A stretch of 64,000 bases of DNA, taken from NCBI GenBank assembly GCA_903885195.1, contig CAISHQ010000087.1:21135-85134 (forward strand). Direction: 5' to 3'. Shown in pieces: positions 9,438 to 19,073 of the stretch (position 1 is its first letter; every line of letters starts with the position of its first letter). Source of the stretch: an uncultured Pseudomonadota bacterium (GTDB taxonomy: Bacteria > Pseudomonadota > Gammaproteobacteria > Steroidobacterales > Steroidobacteraceae). Below the pieces are notes generated by a model, which did not search any database, was not told where the DNA came from, and saw nothing but the letters and a program-made list of their open reading frames with translations. The position numbers were made by a program, and so were the translations under genes.

Positions 9438-10168
9438 GTCAGTTCCTCGCGGATCCAGCTCGCATTGCGTTCCCGCCGCAGGATCTCCGCACGCAGGCGG
9501 ATCAGCAGCACCGCACCGAAATACAGACTGAAGCCGAGCAGCATCGCCAGCAACGGCGCCAGCATGTCGAACGGCATGGACGGGCGATCCATTTTCATGA
9601 CCGAGGGGGCCTGATGGATGGAATTCCACCACTCGACCGAATAGCGGATGATCGGCAGGTTGACCACGCCTACAAGCGCGAGCACTGCGCTCGCCCGGTC
9701 GGCCCGCGACACGTCGTCGATCGAGGCCCGCAGACCCATGAAGCCGAGATAGAGGAACAGCAGGATCAACTGCGCGGTCAGTCGCGGATCCCACACCCAA
9801 TACGTGCCCCACATCGGCTTGCCCCACAGCATGCCGGTGAGCAGCGACACCACCGTGAACCAGGCGCCGACTCCGGCGCAACTGGCGGCCACCGCATGGG
9901 CGACCTTCATGCGCCAGATGAGACCGACGCCCGCGGCCGTCGCCATCACCGCATAAATCATCACGGCCAGCCAGGCCGACGGTGCGTGCACGTAAATAAT
10001 GCGGAATCCGTCACCCTGCTGGTAATCGGGCGGCGCGAGGACAAGACCGCCATACAGCGCACCCAAAATGAGCAGCGCCGCAGGCCACGCGAACCAGGGC
10101 GTGAGCAGCCCGGCAAGCCGGTACACGTGAGGCGGGGAGCCGAACTTGTGGAACCAGGTCCAATCCAT
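9434..10168 (-). CDS. ccmC: Heme exporter CcmC
   Basis: WGTYWVWDPRLT motif; start MDWTWFHKFGSPP trimmed to 10168. Confidence 0.95.
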   Translation of the reverse strand: MDWTWFHKFGSPPHVYRLAGLLTPWFAWPAALLILGALYGGLVLAPPDYQQGDGFRIIYVHAPSAWLAVMIYAVMATAAGVGLIWRMKVAHAVAASCAGVGAWFTVVSLLTGMLWGKPMWGTYWVWDPRLTAQLILLFLYLGFMGLRASIDDVSRADRASAVLALVGVVNLPIIRYSVEWWNSIHQAPSVMKMDRPSMPFDMLAPLLAMLLGFSLYFGAVLLIRLRAEILRRERNASWIREELT

Positions 10169-10175
10169 CTGCAGA

Positions 10176-10859
10176 TCACTCCAAACCGATGCGCACGGCC
10201 GCCGCTGCGGCGAGAGGTGCCAGCGTGAGTCCGAGTACCGCCACGGCACCCAGCAGGTACAACGGGGCTGTCAGACTGTCGCCGGCAATGGCGAGTTCCG
10301 TGGCGCGCGCGCCAAAGATCAGCACCGGCACAGCCAGCGGCAATGTCAGCAGCGACAAGAGCACCCCGCCCCGTCGAGAGGCGAGTGTAAGACCCGCACC
10401 GACGGCACCGATCAGGCTGAGCGAAATCGTCCCGAGCACCAACGACGACAGTATGCCGCCGAGCGCCGCGAAGGGCACGCCCAACGCGCCGCCCACAAGT
10501 GGCGCCATCAGCGTCAGGGGCAGACCGGTCAGCAGCCAATGCGTGGCAGTCTTGGCGAGCAGCAGTATCGTCAACGGCTGCCCCGACACCACGAACTGCT
10601 CAAGGGTGCCATCGTCTGCGTCTTCGCGGAACAAAGACTCGAGCGCGAGCATCGAGGCGAGCAACGCGGCCACCCACAGCACACCCGGGGCGATCGCCCG
10701 CAACTTGGCGAGCTCCGGTGTGTAGCCGAGCGGAAAGAGCAAAGTGACCACCGCGAAGAACGCCAGCGGTTGCAGCACCTGCGCGGGCCGCCGCGTGGCG
10801 AGTCGCAAGTCGCGCTGCACGACCCAGACCGCAGCACGAAACACACCGGGGCCGCTCAC
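10176..10859 (-). CDS. ccmB: Heme exporter CcmB
   Basis: WVVQRDLRLATRR, EDADDGTLEQFVVSGQPL motifs. Confidence 0.94.
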   Translation of the reverse strand: MSGPGVFRAAVWVVQRDLRLATRRPAQVLQPLAFFAVVTLLFPLGYTPELAKLRAIAPGVLWVAALLASMLALESLFREDADDGTLEQFVVSGQPLTILLLAKTATHWLLTGLPLTLMAPLVGGALGVPFAALGGILSSLVLGTISLSLIGAVGAGLTLASRRGGVLLSLLTLPLAVPVLIFGARATELAIAGDSLTAPLYLLGAVAVLGLTLAPLAAAAAVRIGLE

Positions 10860-11485
10860 TCGCCGACTCCCGACAACTCGAGGGCGACGAGCCGCCCCGC
10901 CGACAGGGCGAGCGCCTGGTGCGTTGCCGCGACCGAAAGCCCGCCTCCGGCGAGATGTTGCTCGAGCAACTCGCTGACCATCGACTGGCCCTCGGCGTCG
11001 AGGTTGGTCGTTGGCTCATCGAGCAGCCAAAGCCGTGCCGGGTCGAGGTGCAGCGCGGCGAACGCGATGCGTCGACGCTGTCCGGCCGAGAGACTGCGCA
11101 CGGGCCGATCGGCAAACGCCGCTGCGCCCACCCGTTGCAGGGCTGCCCTGACCTGCTGAGCGGTGCAGCGGCGGCGTAGTCCGACTGCGAAGTGCACGTT
11201 CTCGGCTCCCGAGAGCTCGGCTTTCAAGGGAGGTTGATGCGGCAAGTAAGCAAGGCTTGCGAGGAAGCCGCTCTCCCGCCCGCCGATCGCCTCACCCCGC
11301 CACCGCACCACGCCTTCTTCGGCCTGCAGCAGTCCAGCGAGCACACGCAGCAGAGTGGTTTTCCCGGCGCCGTTCGGGCCGCGAATCTGCAGACATTCAC
11401 CGGCGCGCAGAGCAAAGGAGAGGGCTCGGAGGACAGGATAGTCGCCGCGGTAGAACCAAATATTTTCTGCCGTCAATTCAGACAT
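10856..11485 (-). CDS. ccmA: Heme exporter ATP-binding CcmA
   Basis: Walker A GPNGAGKTTLLR, LSAGQRRRIAFA, LLDEPTTNLD. Confidence 0.95.
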   Translation of the reverse strand: MSELTAENIWFYRGDYPVLRALSFALRAGECLQIRGPNGAGKTTLLRVLAGLLQAEEGVVRWRGEAIGGRESGFLASLAYLPHQPPLKAELSGAENVHFAVGLRRRCTAQQVRAALQRVGAAAFADRPVRSLSAGQRRRIAFAALHLDPARLWLLDEPTTNLDAEGQSMVSELLEQHLAGGGLSVAATHQALALSAGRLVALELSGVGE

Positions 11486-11526
11486 TTAGGAAGCAATTCT
11501 CAAGCGACTTCCGCATCAATGTTCAC

Positions 11527-11613
11527 TGGTGCCCCGGGCCGGAATCGAACCGGCACGGCCTTGCGGCCAACGGATTTTAAGTCCGTAGCGTCTACCTACT
11601 CCGCCACCGGGGC
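11527..11613 (-). tRNA. tRNA-Leu (anticodon UAA), CCA encoded
   Basis: Minus strand GCCCCGGTGGCGGAGTAGGTAGACGCTACGGACTTAAAATCCGTTGGCCGCAAGGCCGTGCCGGTTCGATTCCGGCCCGGGGCACCA; acceptor, anticodon, variable and T arms pair. Confidence 0.96.
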
Positions 11614-11696
11614 CGACCAGCGAAGAAGACTACCATGCGTCGGTTGCTGCTATGGTCTCGCCCCAGTGATCTCTCCGCCACGAGGCGCATGCCCTT

Positions 11697-13547
11697 ATGA
11701 ACCGTCGCAACCCACCTCACCGCCCCGCCGCGCTGACGCCCCTGCTGCTGCTCATCGCCCTGTTGAGTGCCTGCACGCCACGCGAGCCGGTCGAACGCAC
11801 CCCCGGTGACCCCGCCAGCAGCCGCCAACTCGATACTGGAGAGATTGTCGGCTACGCCAATCCGGCGGGCGGTTACTCCTGGCTCGGCATCCCCTACGCT
11901 GCGCCACCCACGGGCGAGTTGCGTTGGCGTGCGCCGCAACCGCCAAAGGCCTGGAGCGGCGTGCGCAATGCCCTGCTGCCGGGCGAGCCGTGTACGCAGT
12001 ACGGCTCACAGCTCGGGGGTGTCGGCGCTCCGGGCAGTCAGCAGGGTTCCGAGGACTGCCTGTACGTCAACGTCTACGCGCCGAAACTCAGCGCCGACGA
12101 AGCTCGGACGCGTTCGCTTCCGGTCATGGTGTGGATCCACGGTGGCGGGAATACCGTCGGTCACGGTGCCTTCGTTGATGGCGGCGTGCTGGCCGCGCGC
12201 GAACAAGTCGTGGTCGTTACGATCAACTACCGGCTCGGGCCATTCGGTTGGTTCGTGCCCCCGGGCAATCCCCGGCTTGACTCTCATGGCCCCGAGGATC
12301 TCGATGCGTCCGGAAACTACGGCTCGCTCGATGCGGTCGCCGCGCTGCGTTGGGTGCAGCGCAATGCGCGCGCCTTGGGTGGCGACCCCGGCAATGTCAC
12401 GGTGTTTGGTGAATCGGCCGGTGGAACCAATGCCCTCGCGCTACTTGTCACACCGACGGCCGAGGGCCTGTTCCATCGCCTGATCGTGCAGTCGCTGGGG
12501 TTCGGCTTTTCGAACGTGCCGACCGACGACTCTCCCCTCAGCACCGCAGCCGTCCTGCGCCGGCTGCTCGTCAGCCAAGGTCGCGCCGCGGACGCCGCCG
12601 CCGCCGATGCGCTGGCCCGACGTATGACGATCGAGGAACAAACGGTATTCCTGCGCAGCGTCGACCCCTGGACGCTATACGCCGCCTATCCGAAGCCGGG
12701 CAGCGAGTGGGACCGAATTCCCTCGGTGTTTCAGGACGGCGTGGTGATCCGACGCGGCGAACTTGCCGCGCTGCTCGCCGACCCCGCCACTCACATCGAC
12801 GTACCCACGATTCTCGGCACCAATCGGGACGAGCCCAAGATCTTCATGGCGTTCGATCCGCGCCTCGTGCGCAGTGCCTTCGGGCTGCCGTACGCCTTGC
12901 GCGATCCTGCCAACTACGAGCGCGAGGCGCGTTATCGATCGCTGCTGTGGAAAGCCGACGGCGTCGACTCGATCGCCGAGCGCCTCGCCGCGAATGGTGC
13001 ACCGGCCTACGCATACCGTTGGGACTGGGACGAGCAAGGCAATGCCTACGGAATGATCGACCTATCGATGGTGGTCGGCGCTGCACACGGCCTCGAAATC
13101 CCCTTCGTGTTCGGTTTCTTTGATCTCGGGCCGCGCTCCGAACTCTTGTTCCACGAACGCAACGAAGCGGGGCGCCTCGAGCTGAGCGCGCGCATGATGG
13201 GCTACTGGGCCGAGTTCGCCGCCACCGGAAATCCCGGACGCGGTCGAAGCACCGAGTCGCCGCAGTGGCTCCCCTGGAGTGCAGACGCCGTGGCAGCACG
13301 CATGATGGTCTTCGACACGATGACGGACAGCGGCATTCGCATGCTGCCAAGCAATGTATCACGCGAGACCGTTGTCGCCGTGATGCAAGCCGAGAGTCTG
13401 CCCGATACCGACCGATGCCAGCTGTTCCGCGCCACATTCCGCAATCGGCAAGATCCCTGGGCAGATGCCGCGTGGCAGCGCTACGCCGCGGGTCGCTGCA
13501 GCGGGCCGCGCGTCATGTCGGGGGTGGCGGCGGCATCGAGCGAGTGA
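11697..13547 (+). CDS. Type B carboxylesterase, probable lipoprotein
   Basis: VFGESAGGTNA nucleophile elbow; EDCLYVNVYAP; N-terminal LLLLIALLSAC lipobox-like. Confidence 0.9.
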   Translation: MNRRNPPHRPAALTPLLLLIALLSACTPREPVERTPGDPASSRQLDTGEIVGYANPAGGYSWLGIPYAAPPTGELRWRAPQPPKAWSGVRNALLPGEPCTQYGSQLGGVGAPGSQQGSEDCLYVNVYAPKLSADEARTRSLPVMVWIHGGGNTVGHGAFVDGGVLAAREQVVVVTINYRLGPFGWFVPPGNPRLDSHGPEDLDASGNYGSLDAVAALRWVQRNARALGGDPGNVTVFGESAGGTNALALLVTPTAEGLFHRLIVQSLGFGFSNVPTDDSPLSTAAVLRRLLVSQGRAADAAAADALARRMTIEEQTVFLRSVDPWTLYAAYPKPGSEWDRIPSVFQDGVVIRRGELAALLADPATHIDVPTILGTNRDEPKIFMAFDPRLVRSAFGLPYALRDPANYEREARYRSLLWKADGVDSIAERLAANGAPAYAYRWDWDEQGNAYGMIDLSMVVGAAHGLEIPFVFGFFDLGPRSELLFHERNEAGRLELSARMMGYWAEFAATGNPGRGRSTESPQWLPWSADAVAARMMVFDTMTDSGIRMLPSNVSRETVVAVMQAESLPDTDRCQLFRATFRNRQDPWADAAWQRYAAGRCSGPRVMSGVAAASSE

Positions 13548-14751
13548 CGCGGTAGATCACCCCAGCGTAATCGTCAGAGATGTAGATCGATCCGTCGGCG
13601 GCCTCGAGCACGTCGACGGGTCGACCGATCAAACCGGCCTCGCCGCGAAAGCCCTGTACGAAGGGCCGCTCGCGGATGCGGCCGTCCGCGTCCCAATCGA
13701 GCGCAACGACAGCGTAACCATCCGGCACCGTACGGTTCCACGACCCGTGCAGCGCCACGAGCGCCGTGCGCGCGTAGTCAGACGGCCGCTCGGGATGACG
13801 CAGGAACCGAATGCCAAGCGGCGCGTTGTGCGCGCGGAACTCGTGCGCGGGCGGCGTGGCGGCAGCGATTTTCGCCGCATTGCCAGGGCCGTACTCTGGA
13901 TCAACGATGTTGCGCCCATGGACATAGGGCCAGCCGTAGTCGCGACCCGCCTCGATGCGATTGAGTTCGTCGGGTGGAATGTCGTCGCCGATGAGATCGC
14001 GGCCGTTTTCGGTGGCATACATCGCGCCATCCCACGGCGCCCAATCGAGCCCGTAGGGATTGCGCGTACCCGTGGCGATGATTTCACCGGCGGTGCCATC
14101 GAGATTGAAGCGCATGACCGTCGCGCGTCGCGGGTCGGGCTCGATGCAGACATTACAGGTCGAACCCTGCCCGAGATACAACTTGCCGTCGGCACCGACG
14201 CGCACGCTCTTGCGCCAGTGGTTACCGTCGGCCGTGAGTCCCGTGACGATCGGTTGCGGTGTGCCCTCCACGCGCCCCTGCGCTTCATCGAAGCGGACCC
14301 GCACCACCCGAGAGGCCTCGGCCAGATACAGCCAGCCCTCGTGCAGGTCGATGCCGTTTGGTCGATCGAGTCCTTCGAACAGCACGACTCGGCCATCTGA
14401 TCGACCGTCGCCGTCGCGATCGGCGCGTAGCAGCAGCAAGCGCCCGCCGCGCGGCTGGGTCAGCAAGACATCGCCCGTCGCCGTACCCGCCATCAGACGT
14501 GCGCTCGGTACATCCTCGGCCCACACGCCGATGCGAAAGCCTTCCGGCACCCGCAGCTGCCGCGCGACCACCTCGGCGCTCGGCGTCTCGCCACCCTCCT
14601 CGCGCAGCATCTTCCACAACATCGCCCGATCAGAGATCGCAATTCCACCGAGGAAAAGCAGCCACACGAAGTAGCCGATGGCGATGGCCGCAAGGCCTAT
14701 CGCAGAAGAGACGAGGATTTTTATCCAGCGTGGCCAACGTGTATTCATCAT
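13513..14751 (-). CDS. PQQ-dependent sugar (sorbosone) dehydrogenase-like protein, membrane anchored
   Basis: LRVPEGFRIGVWAEDV, GTRNPYGLDWAP, GRDYGWPYVHG, HGSWNRTVPDGY; N-terminal TM; SD GAGGT before ATG. Confidence 0.82.
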   Translation of the reverse strand: MMNTRWPRWIKILVSSAIGLAAIAIGYFVWLLFLGGIAISDRAMLWKMLREEGGETPSAEVVARQLRVPEGFRIGVWAEDVPSARLMAGTATGDVLLTQPRGGRLLLLRADRDGDGRSDGRVVLFEGLDRPNGIDLHEGWLYLAEASRVVRVRFDEAQGRVEGTPQPIVTGLTADGNHWRKSVRVGADGKLYLGQGSTCNVCIEPDPRRATVMRFNLDGTAGEIIATGTRNPYGLDWAPWDGAMYATENGRDLIGDDIPPDELNRIEAGRDYGWPYVHGRNIVDPEYGPGNAAKIAAATPPAHEFRAHNAPLGIRFLRHPERPSDYARTALVALHGSWNRTVPDGYAVVALDWDADGRIRERPFVQGFRGEAGLIGRPVDVLEAADGSIYISDDYAGVIYRVTRSMPPPPPT

Positions 14752-14755
14752 GACC

Positions 14756-16000
14756 TCAGGCCGCAAGGGCCGCATGGTAGCCACGCTCGAGTTGCGCGAT
14801 ACGATCCTCGAGCGCACCGGTGTAGCCCACTGACAATCTGACGAGACCCGGGCTGATGCCCGCTGCCTCGAGCGCAGCGGCATCGAGTTCACTCGAGGTG
14901 CTCGAGGCACTCGCGCTCATCAACGTGTCGCTGAAACCGAGGCTCACGGCCATGTAGCCGAAATCTTCGACGTTCTGCAGGTGCTCCATGAAGCGGAACG
15001 CCCGCGCCGCCGTGCCGAGATCGAGCGTCAGCAGGCCGCCCGCGCCATAGCCCTCGTTGCACAGTTCGCGAAATCGCGCGTGATCGGGATGCGAGCGCAG
15101 GCCCGGATACATCACCTTGGCACGCAGCGCCTCGAGACACTGCGCGTAGGCCAGCGCCCGGGTCGAATGCTCGCGCATCCGCATGCCGAGACTCGGCATG
15201 CGCGTAGCCACCTCGTAGGCCGCACGGGGATCCATCGCCGGCCCGAGCAACATGAGGCTACCCAGGTGCAGATCGTACAGGCCGTCGATGGTGCTGCCCT
15301 GCGCGCACACACAGCCGGCGACGATGTCCGAGGCACCGTTGATGAATTTGGTCAGGCTGTGCACCACCACATCAGCACCATGCAGCGCCGGCGTGACGAT
15401 CACCGGCGCGAAGGTGTTATCGACGATTAGCTGGGCATCGTGCTCGTGCGCGATCGCGGCCAGCGCCGGCAAGTCGGCGACCTGCAAGGTCGGATTGGAC
15501 ATCGTCTCGCAGTACAGCACCCGGGTCTTGGCGCGAAACGCTCGTCGCACGGCATCGAGATCGGCCAAATCGACGAAGCTTGTCTCGATCGCCGCCTTGC
15601 GAGGCAGGAAGTCATGCAGCAAGGCCCAGGTCCCACCATATAGGGCTTGGCCCGCGACGATGTGCTCACCCGAATTGCAGGCGTTGAGCAACACGCCGGA
15701 AATGGCGGCCATACCGCTTGCCGTGCAATAGGCACTCGGCATCGCCTCGAGCGCCGCCAGATGGCGCGCGAGCACCATGACCGTCGGGTTGAAGTGCCTT
15801 CCGTAGAGAAAGCAGCCGCCCCGCGGCCCGTCCCGCCCCTCGAACATCTCCGGCATCTTGCCGGCCTCGAGAACCGTGAACGTGGCGCTGGTTTCGATCG
15901 ACAGGTTGACCCCGCCGTGCTCCCCAAACTCGTGCCTCGAGCGGGCGATCCGCGCCATGGGGTCGCGGGGCAATGCTGCGGCGCTCTCCATTCGGGTCAT
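14756..16000 (-). CDS. Trans-sulfuration family PLP enzyme (cystathionine gamma-synthase / methionine gamma-lyase type)
   Basis: YCTASGMAAISG, CETMSNPTLQVADL, VVHSLTKFINGASDIVAG (PLP lysine); start trimmed to MTRMESA with SD GGAGA. Confidence 0.88.
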   Translation of the reverse strand: MTRMESAAALPRDPMARIARSRHEFGEHGGVNLSIETSATFTVLEAGKMPEMFEGRDGPRGGCFLYGRHFNPTVMVLARHLAALEAMPSAYCTASGMAAISGVLLNACNSGEHIVAGQALYGGTWALLHDFLPRKAAIETSFVDLADLDAVRRAFRAKTRVLYCETMSNPTLQVADLPALAAIAHEHDAQLIVDNTFAPVIVTPALHGADVVVHSLTKFINGASDIVAGCVCAQGSTIDGLYDLHLGSLMLLGPAMDPRAAYEVATRMPSLGMRMREHSTRALAYAQCLEALRAKVMYPGLRSHPDHARFRELCNEGYGAGGLLTLDLGTAARAFRFMEHLQNVEDFGYMAVSLGFSDTLMSASASSTSSELDAAALEAAGISPGLVRLSVGYTGALEDRIAQLERGYHAALAA

Positions 16001-16056
16001 CGGCGATCTCCATTCACGAGGCTGCGACAAGTATCCCGCAAACCCGGCCGCGCCGT

Positions 16057-16062
16057 TAGAAT
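16057..16062 (+). promoter_or_regulatory. -10-like TAGAAT exactly 6 nt before the M1 peptidase ATG
   Basis: CCGTTAGAATCCGCTCATG; no SD. Confidence 0.5.
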
Positions 16063-16068
16063 CCGCTC

Positions 16069-18540
16069 ATGAAACACGCCCCCCTCGCTCTGGCCGGGTT
16101 GCTGGCCGTCACCCTCCTTCCGGTCACCGCCCCCGCGGCCGTCAAAACCACGCCCGGGCAGGCCGACCAACGCTTCGCCCAGCTCGAGCAGTTATTGCCA
16201 ACGCCGAACACCGTTCGGACGGCATCGGGCGCGCCCGGCGCACAGTACTGGCAGCAACGCGCGGACTACCGCATCAAGGTGACGCTCGACGAAACGCGTC
16301 ATCGGCTCAAGGCTCGCCAGAGCATCACCTACATGAATCGCTCGCCGGATACGCTCTCGTACATCTGGCTGCAGCTTGACCAGAACATCTTCAAGGACGA
16401 TTCGATCTCCAGGCGCTCGGAGGTCGCATCCAACTCGGGGACGCGGCGCGACTCGATCGGCGCCGGCGACAGCCTGAGTTTTGCGGCGCTCCGACGTCAC
16501 CACGCGTTTGAGGACCGCAAGTACGGCTATGAGATCGGCCCCGTGCGTGATGCCGGCGGACGAGTGCTGCGTACCACCCTCAACGACACCATGCTGCGCA
16601 TTGATCTGCCGCAGCCGCTGCGCCCGGGTACCAGCATCGAGATCAACTTCGACTGGGAATCGAACATCGTCGACGAAGCCCCCATCGGCGCCCGCGGCGG
16701 TTACGAGCACTTTCCCGACAGCAACACCTACCAGCACTTCCTCGCGCAATGGTTTCCGCGGCTGGTCGCCTACACCGACTACACGGGCTGGCAGCACAAG
16801 CAGTTCCTGGGTCGCGGCGAATTCACGCTCGAATTCGGTGACTACGACATCGAACTGACGGTCCCCGCCGATCACATCGTGGCCTCGACCGGCGTGCTGC
16901 AGAACCCGGATGCCGTGCTGACGGCGACGCAGCGGGCGCGTTTGAAAAAGGCCGAGACGGCCAAGAGCCCGGTGTTCATCGTCACTCCGCAAGAGGCGGT
17001 GGAGAACGAAAAGACCGGTACCAGCCAGATGCGCACCTGGCGATTCAAGGCCGAGAACGTCCGCGACTTCGCCTGGGCGAGCTCGCGCAAGTACATCTGG
17101 GATGCGATGGGCTATCGGCAGAACGACGCCAAGCAGCCGTTCGTGATGGCGATGTCCTTCTACCCCAACGAAGGTGAGCCCATCTGGTCGAAGTATTCGA
17201 CCCACGCGGTGATCCACACCATGGAGGTGTATTCACGCTTCTCCTTCCCCTATCCCTATCCGGTGGCCATCTCGGTCAACTCCTGGGAACGCGGTGGCAT
17301 GGAGTATCCGATGATCACCTTCAACGGCTACCGGCCGACGCGGGACGAGAAATCGGGCAAGCTCACTTACTCGCGCAACACCAAGTACGGGCTGATCGGC
17401 GTGATCATTCACGAGATCGGCCACATCTATTTCCCGATGGTCGTCAACTCAGACGAACGTCAGTGGACCTGGATGGACGAGGGTCTCAACACCTTCCTCG
17501 AATACATCGCAGAGCTCGAGTGGGAAGAGAACTTCCCGACCTTCGGCGACAAGACCAACGTCCTCGACTTCATTACCGGCTACATGCAGTCGCAGGATCA
17601 AGTGCCGATCATGACCAACTCCGACACCATCGTGCAGTTCGGTCCCAACGCCTACTCGAAGCCCGCCGCCGCGCTCGCGGTGTTGCGCGAGGCCGTGATG
17701 GGCAGGGAACTGTTCGACCACGCGTTTCGTGAATACTCCAACCGCTGGAAGTTCAAGCGACCGACGCCGGCCGACTTCTTCCGCACCATGGAAGATGCCT
17801 CCGGAGTCGATCTCGATTGGTTCTGGCGCGGCTGGTTCTACGGCACGGACTACGTCGACGTGTCGGTCGGCGACATGCGCGCGTATCAGATCTCGTCGCA
17901 GGATCCGGAAACGGAATTTCCGCTGCGCCGCGCCGAGTTCGCGGCCAACTGGCCAGAGTCGTACTCACAGCGACAAAACCGCGCCGAGGGCCGCCAGACC
18001 CGTGTTGATCGTTATCCGGAGCTCAAGGACTTCTATAACGAAAACGATCCGTTCGTGGTCAACAACAAGGACCGCAATCAGTACAAGGAATTTCGCGACA
18101 AGCTCGAAACGTGGGAGCGCACTGCGCTCGATCGTGCCATCAAGGCGGGCGAGCACGTGCATTTCGTCGACTTCCACAATCTTGGCGGACTTGTCACGCC
18201 GCTGCCCCTGACGCTGACCTTTGCCGACGGCAGCACCGAGGAGTACCAGGTGCCCGCCGAGGTCTGGCGCTACAACGCCGAGAAGGTGACGAAGCTCTTT
18301 ATCCGCAAGCAGCGCCTCGTGAGTGTCGAACTCGACCGAAGCCATCTGATCGCTGATGCGGACAAGAGCAACAACATCACGCCTCGACGCATCGAGCAAA
18401 GCCGTATCGAACTGTTCAAGGGGCGCGACAGCGGCCGTAATCAGATGCTCGACGCGCTGGCAGAGTTGAAGGGTGAGCCCAAGAGCGGCGAGAAGACCGA
18501 GACGAAGGCGCTGCCCTTGCAGCCCGCTCCGCCGAAGTGA
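16069..18540 (+). CDS. M1 family metallopeptidase
   Basis: GGMEYPMI plus HEIGH-x18-E zinc motif. Confidence 0.93.
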   Translation: MKHAPLALAGLLAVTLLPVTAPAAVKTTPGQADQRFAQLEQLLPTPNTVRTASGAPGAQYWQQRADYRIKVTLDETRHRLKARQSITYMNRSPDTLSYIWLQLDQNIFKDDSISRRSEVASNSGTRRDSIGAGDSLSFAALRRHHAFEDRKYGYEIGPVRDAGGRVLRTTLNDTMLRIDLPQPLRPGTSIEINFDWESNIVDEAPIGARGGYEHFPDSNTYQHFLAQWFPRLVAYTDYTGWQHKQFLGRGEFTLEFGDYDIELTVPADHIVASTGVLQNPDAVLTATQRARLKKAETAKSPVFIVTPQEAVENEKTGTSQMRTWRFKAENVRDFAWASSRKYIWDAMGYRQNDAKQPFVMAMSFYPNEGEPIWSKYSTHAVIHTMEVYSRFSFPYPYPVAISVNSWERGGMEYPMITFNGYRPTRDEKSGKLTYSRNTKYGLIGVIIHEIGHIYFPMVVNSDERQWTWMDEGLNTFLEYIAELEWEENFPTFGDKTNVLDFITGYMQSQDQVPIMTNSDTIVQFGPNAYSKPAAALAVLREAVMGRELFDHAFREYSNRWKFKRPTPADFFRTMEDASGVDLDWFWRGWFYGTDYVDVSVGDMRAYQISSQDPETEFPLRRAEFAANWPESYSQRQNRAEGRQTRVDRYPELKDFYNENDPFVVNNKDRNQYKEFRDKLETWERTALDRAIKAGEHVHFVDFHNLGGLVTPLPLTLTFADGSTEEYQVPAEVWRYNAEKVTKLFIRKQRLVSVELDRSHLIADADKSNNITPRRIEQSRIELFKGRDSGRNQMLDALAELKGEPKSGEKTETKALPLQPAPPK

Positions 18541-19073
18541 ACGGGGCCGGCGCGCAGCGTCGGCGCCTCCTTCACCTCGCGGTTTCAGCAGCCGCGGGAG
18601 TGTCGCTCGCGGTTTGTCGGCACGACGCCTTTGCGCATCGATCGCACGTCACGCTCACACGCGTCATTCCCAACCCGCGTACGGGTCGTTGGGAGTTCGT
18701 GCACGCCATCCACTATCACGACGCACTGCGACTGCTGGCGGTGCGCGGGGTACGCGATGACGTGCAGCCCGCCTCCGTCGAGGGCCGAGCCCGCCTTGCA
18801 CTCGAAGTCGAACGAGGCTTTCGTTGGCTCGCACCGACCGGAGAGGTGCTGCAGCCCTCGACCGTGGGCGCCGAACTCGAAGGTGACAACGTCTACGTCT
18901 ATCAGGAGTTGCCCGCACCGGCGACAACCGGCCGCTACGCCGTCGAAGCCACTTTGATGCAGGATGTGTTTCCCGATCAGGTGAACAACATCAGCCTCGA
19001 GTTCACCCTGCCGCGCACGACGCTACGGCTGTCACGTCGGCAACCGCGTGGCGAGTTCACTCCGCCTTCGTAG
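18537..19073 (+). CDS. Secreted protein, DUF6702-like
   Basis: Signal-like N-terminus, SHVTLTRVIPNPRTGRWEFVHAIHYHD...DQVNNISLEF; 4-bp overlap with M1 peptidase. Confidence 0.6.
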   Translation: MNGAGAQRRRLLHLAVSAAAGVSLAVCRHDAFAHRSHVTLTRVIPNPRTGRWEFVHAIHYHDALRLLAVRGVRDDVQPASVEGRARLALEVERGFRWLAPTGEVLQPSTVGAELEGDNVYVYQELPAPATTGRYAVEATLMQDVFPDQVNNISLEFTLPRTTLRLSRRQPRGEFTPPS

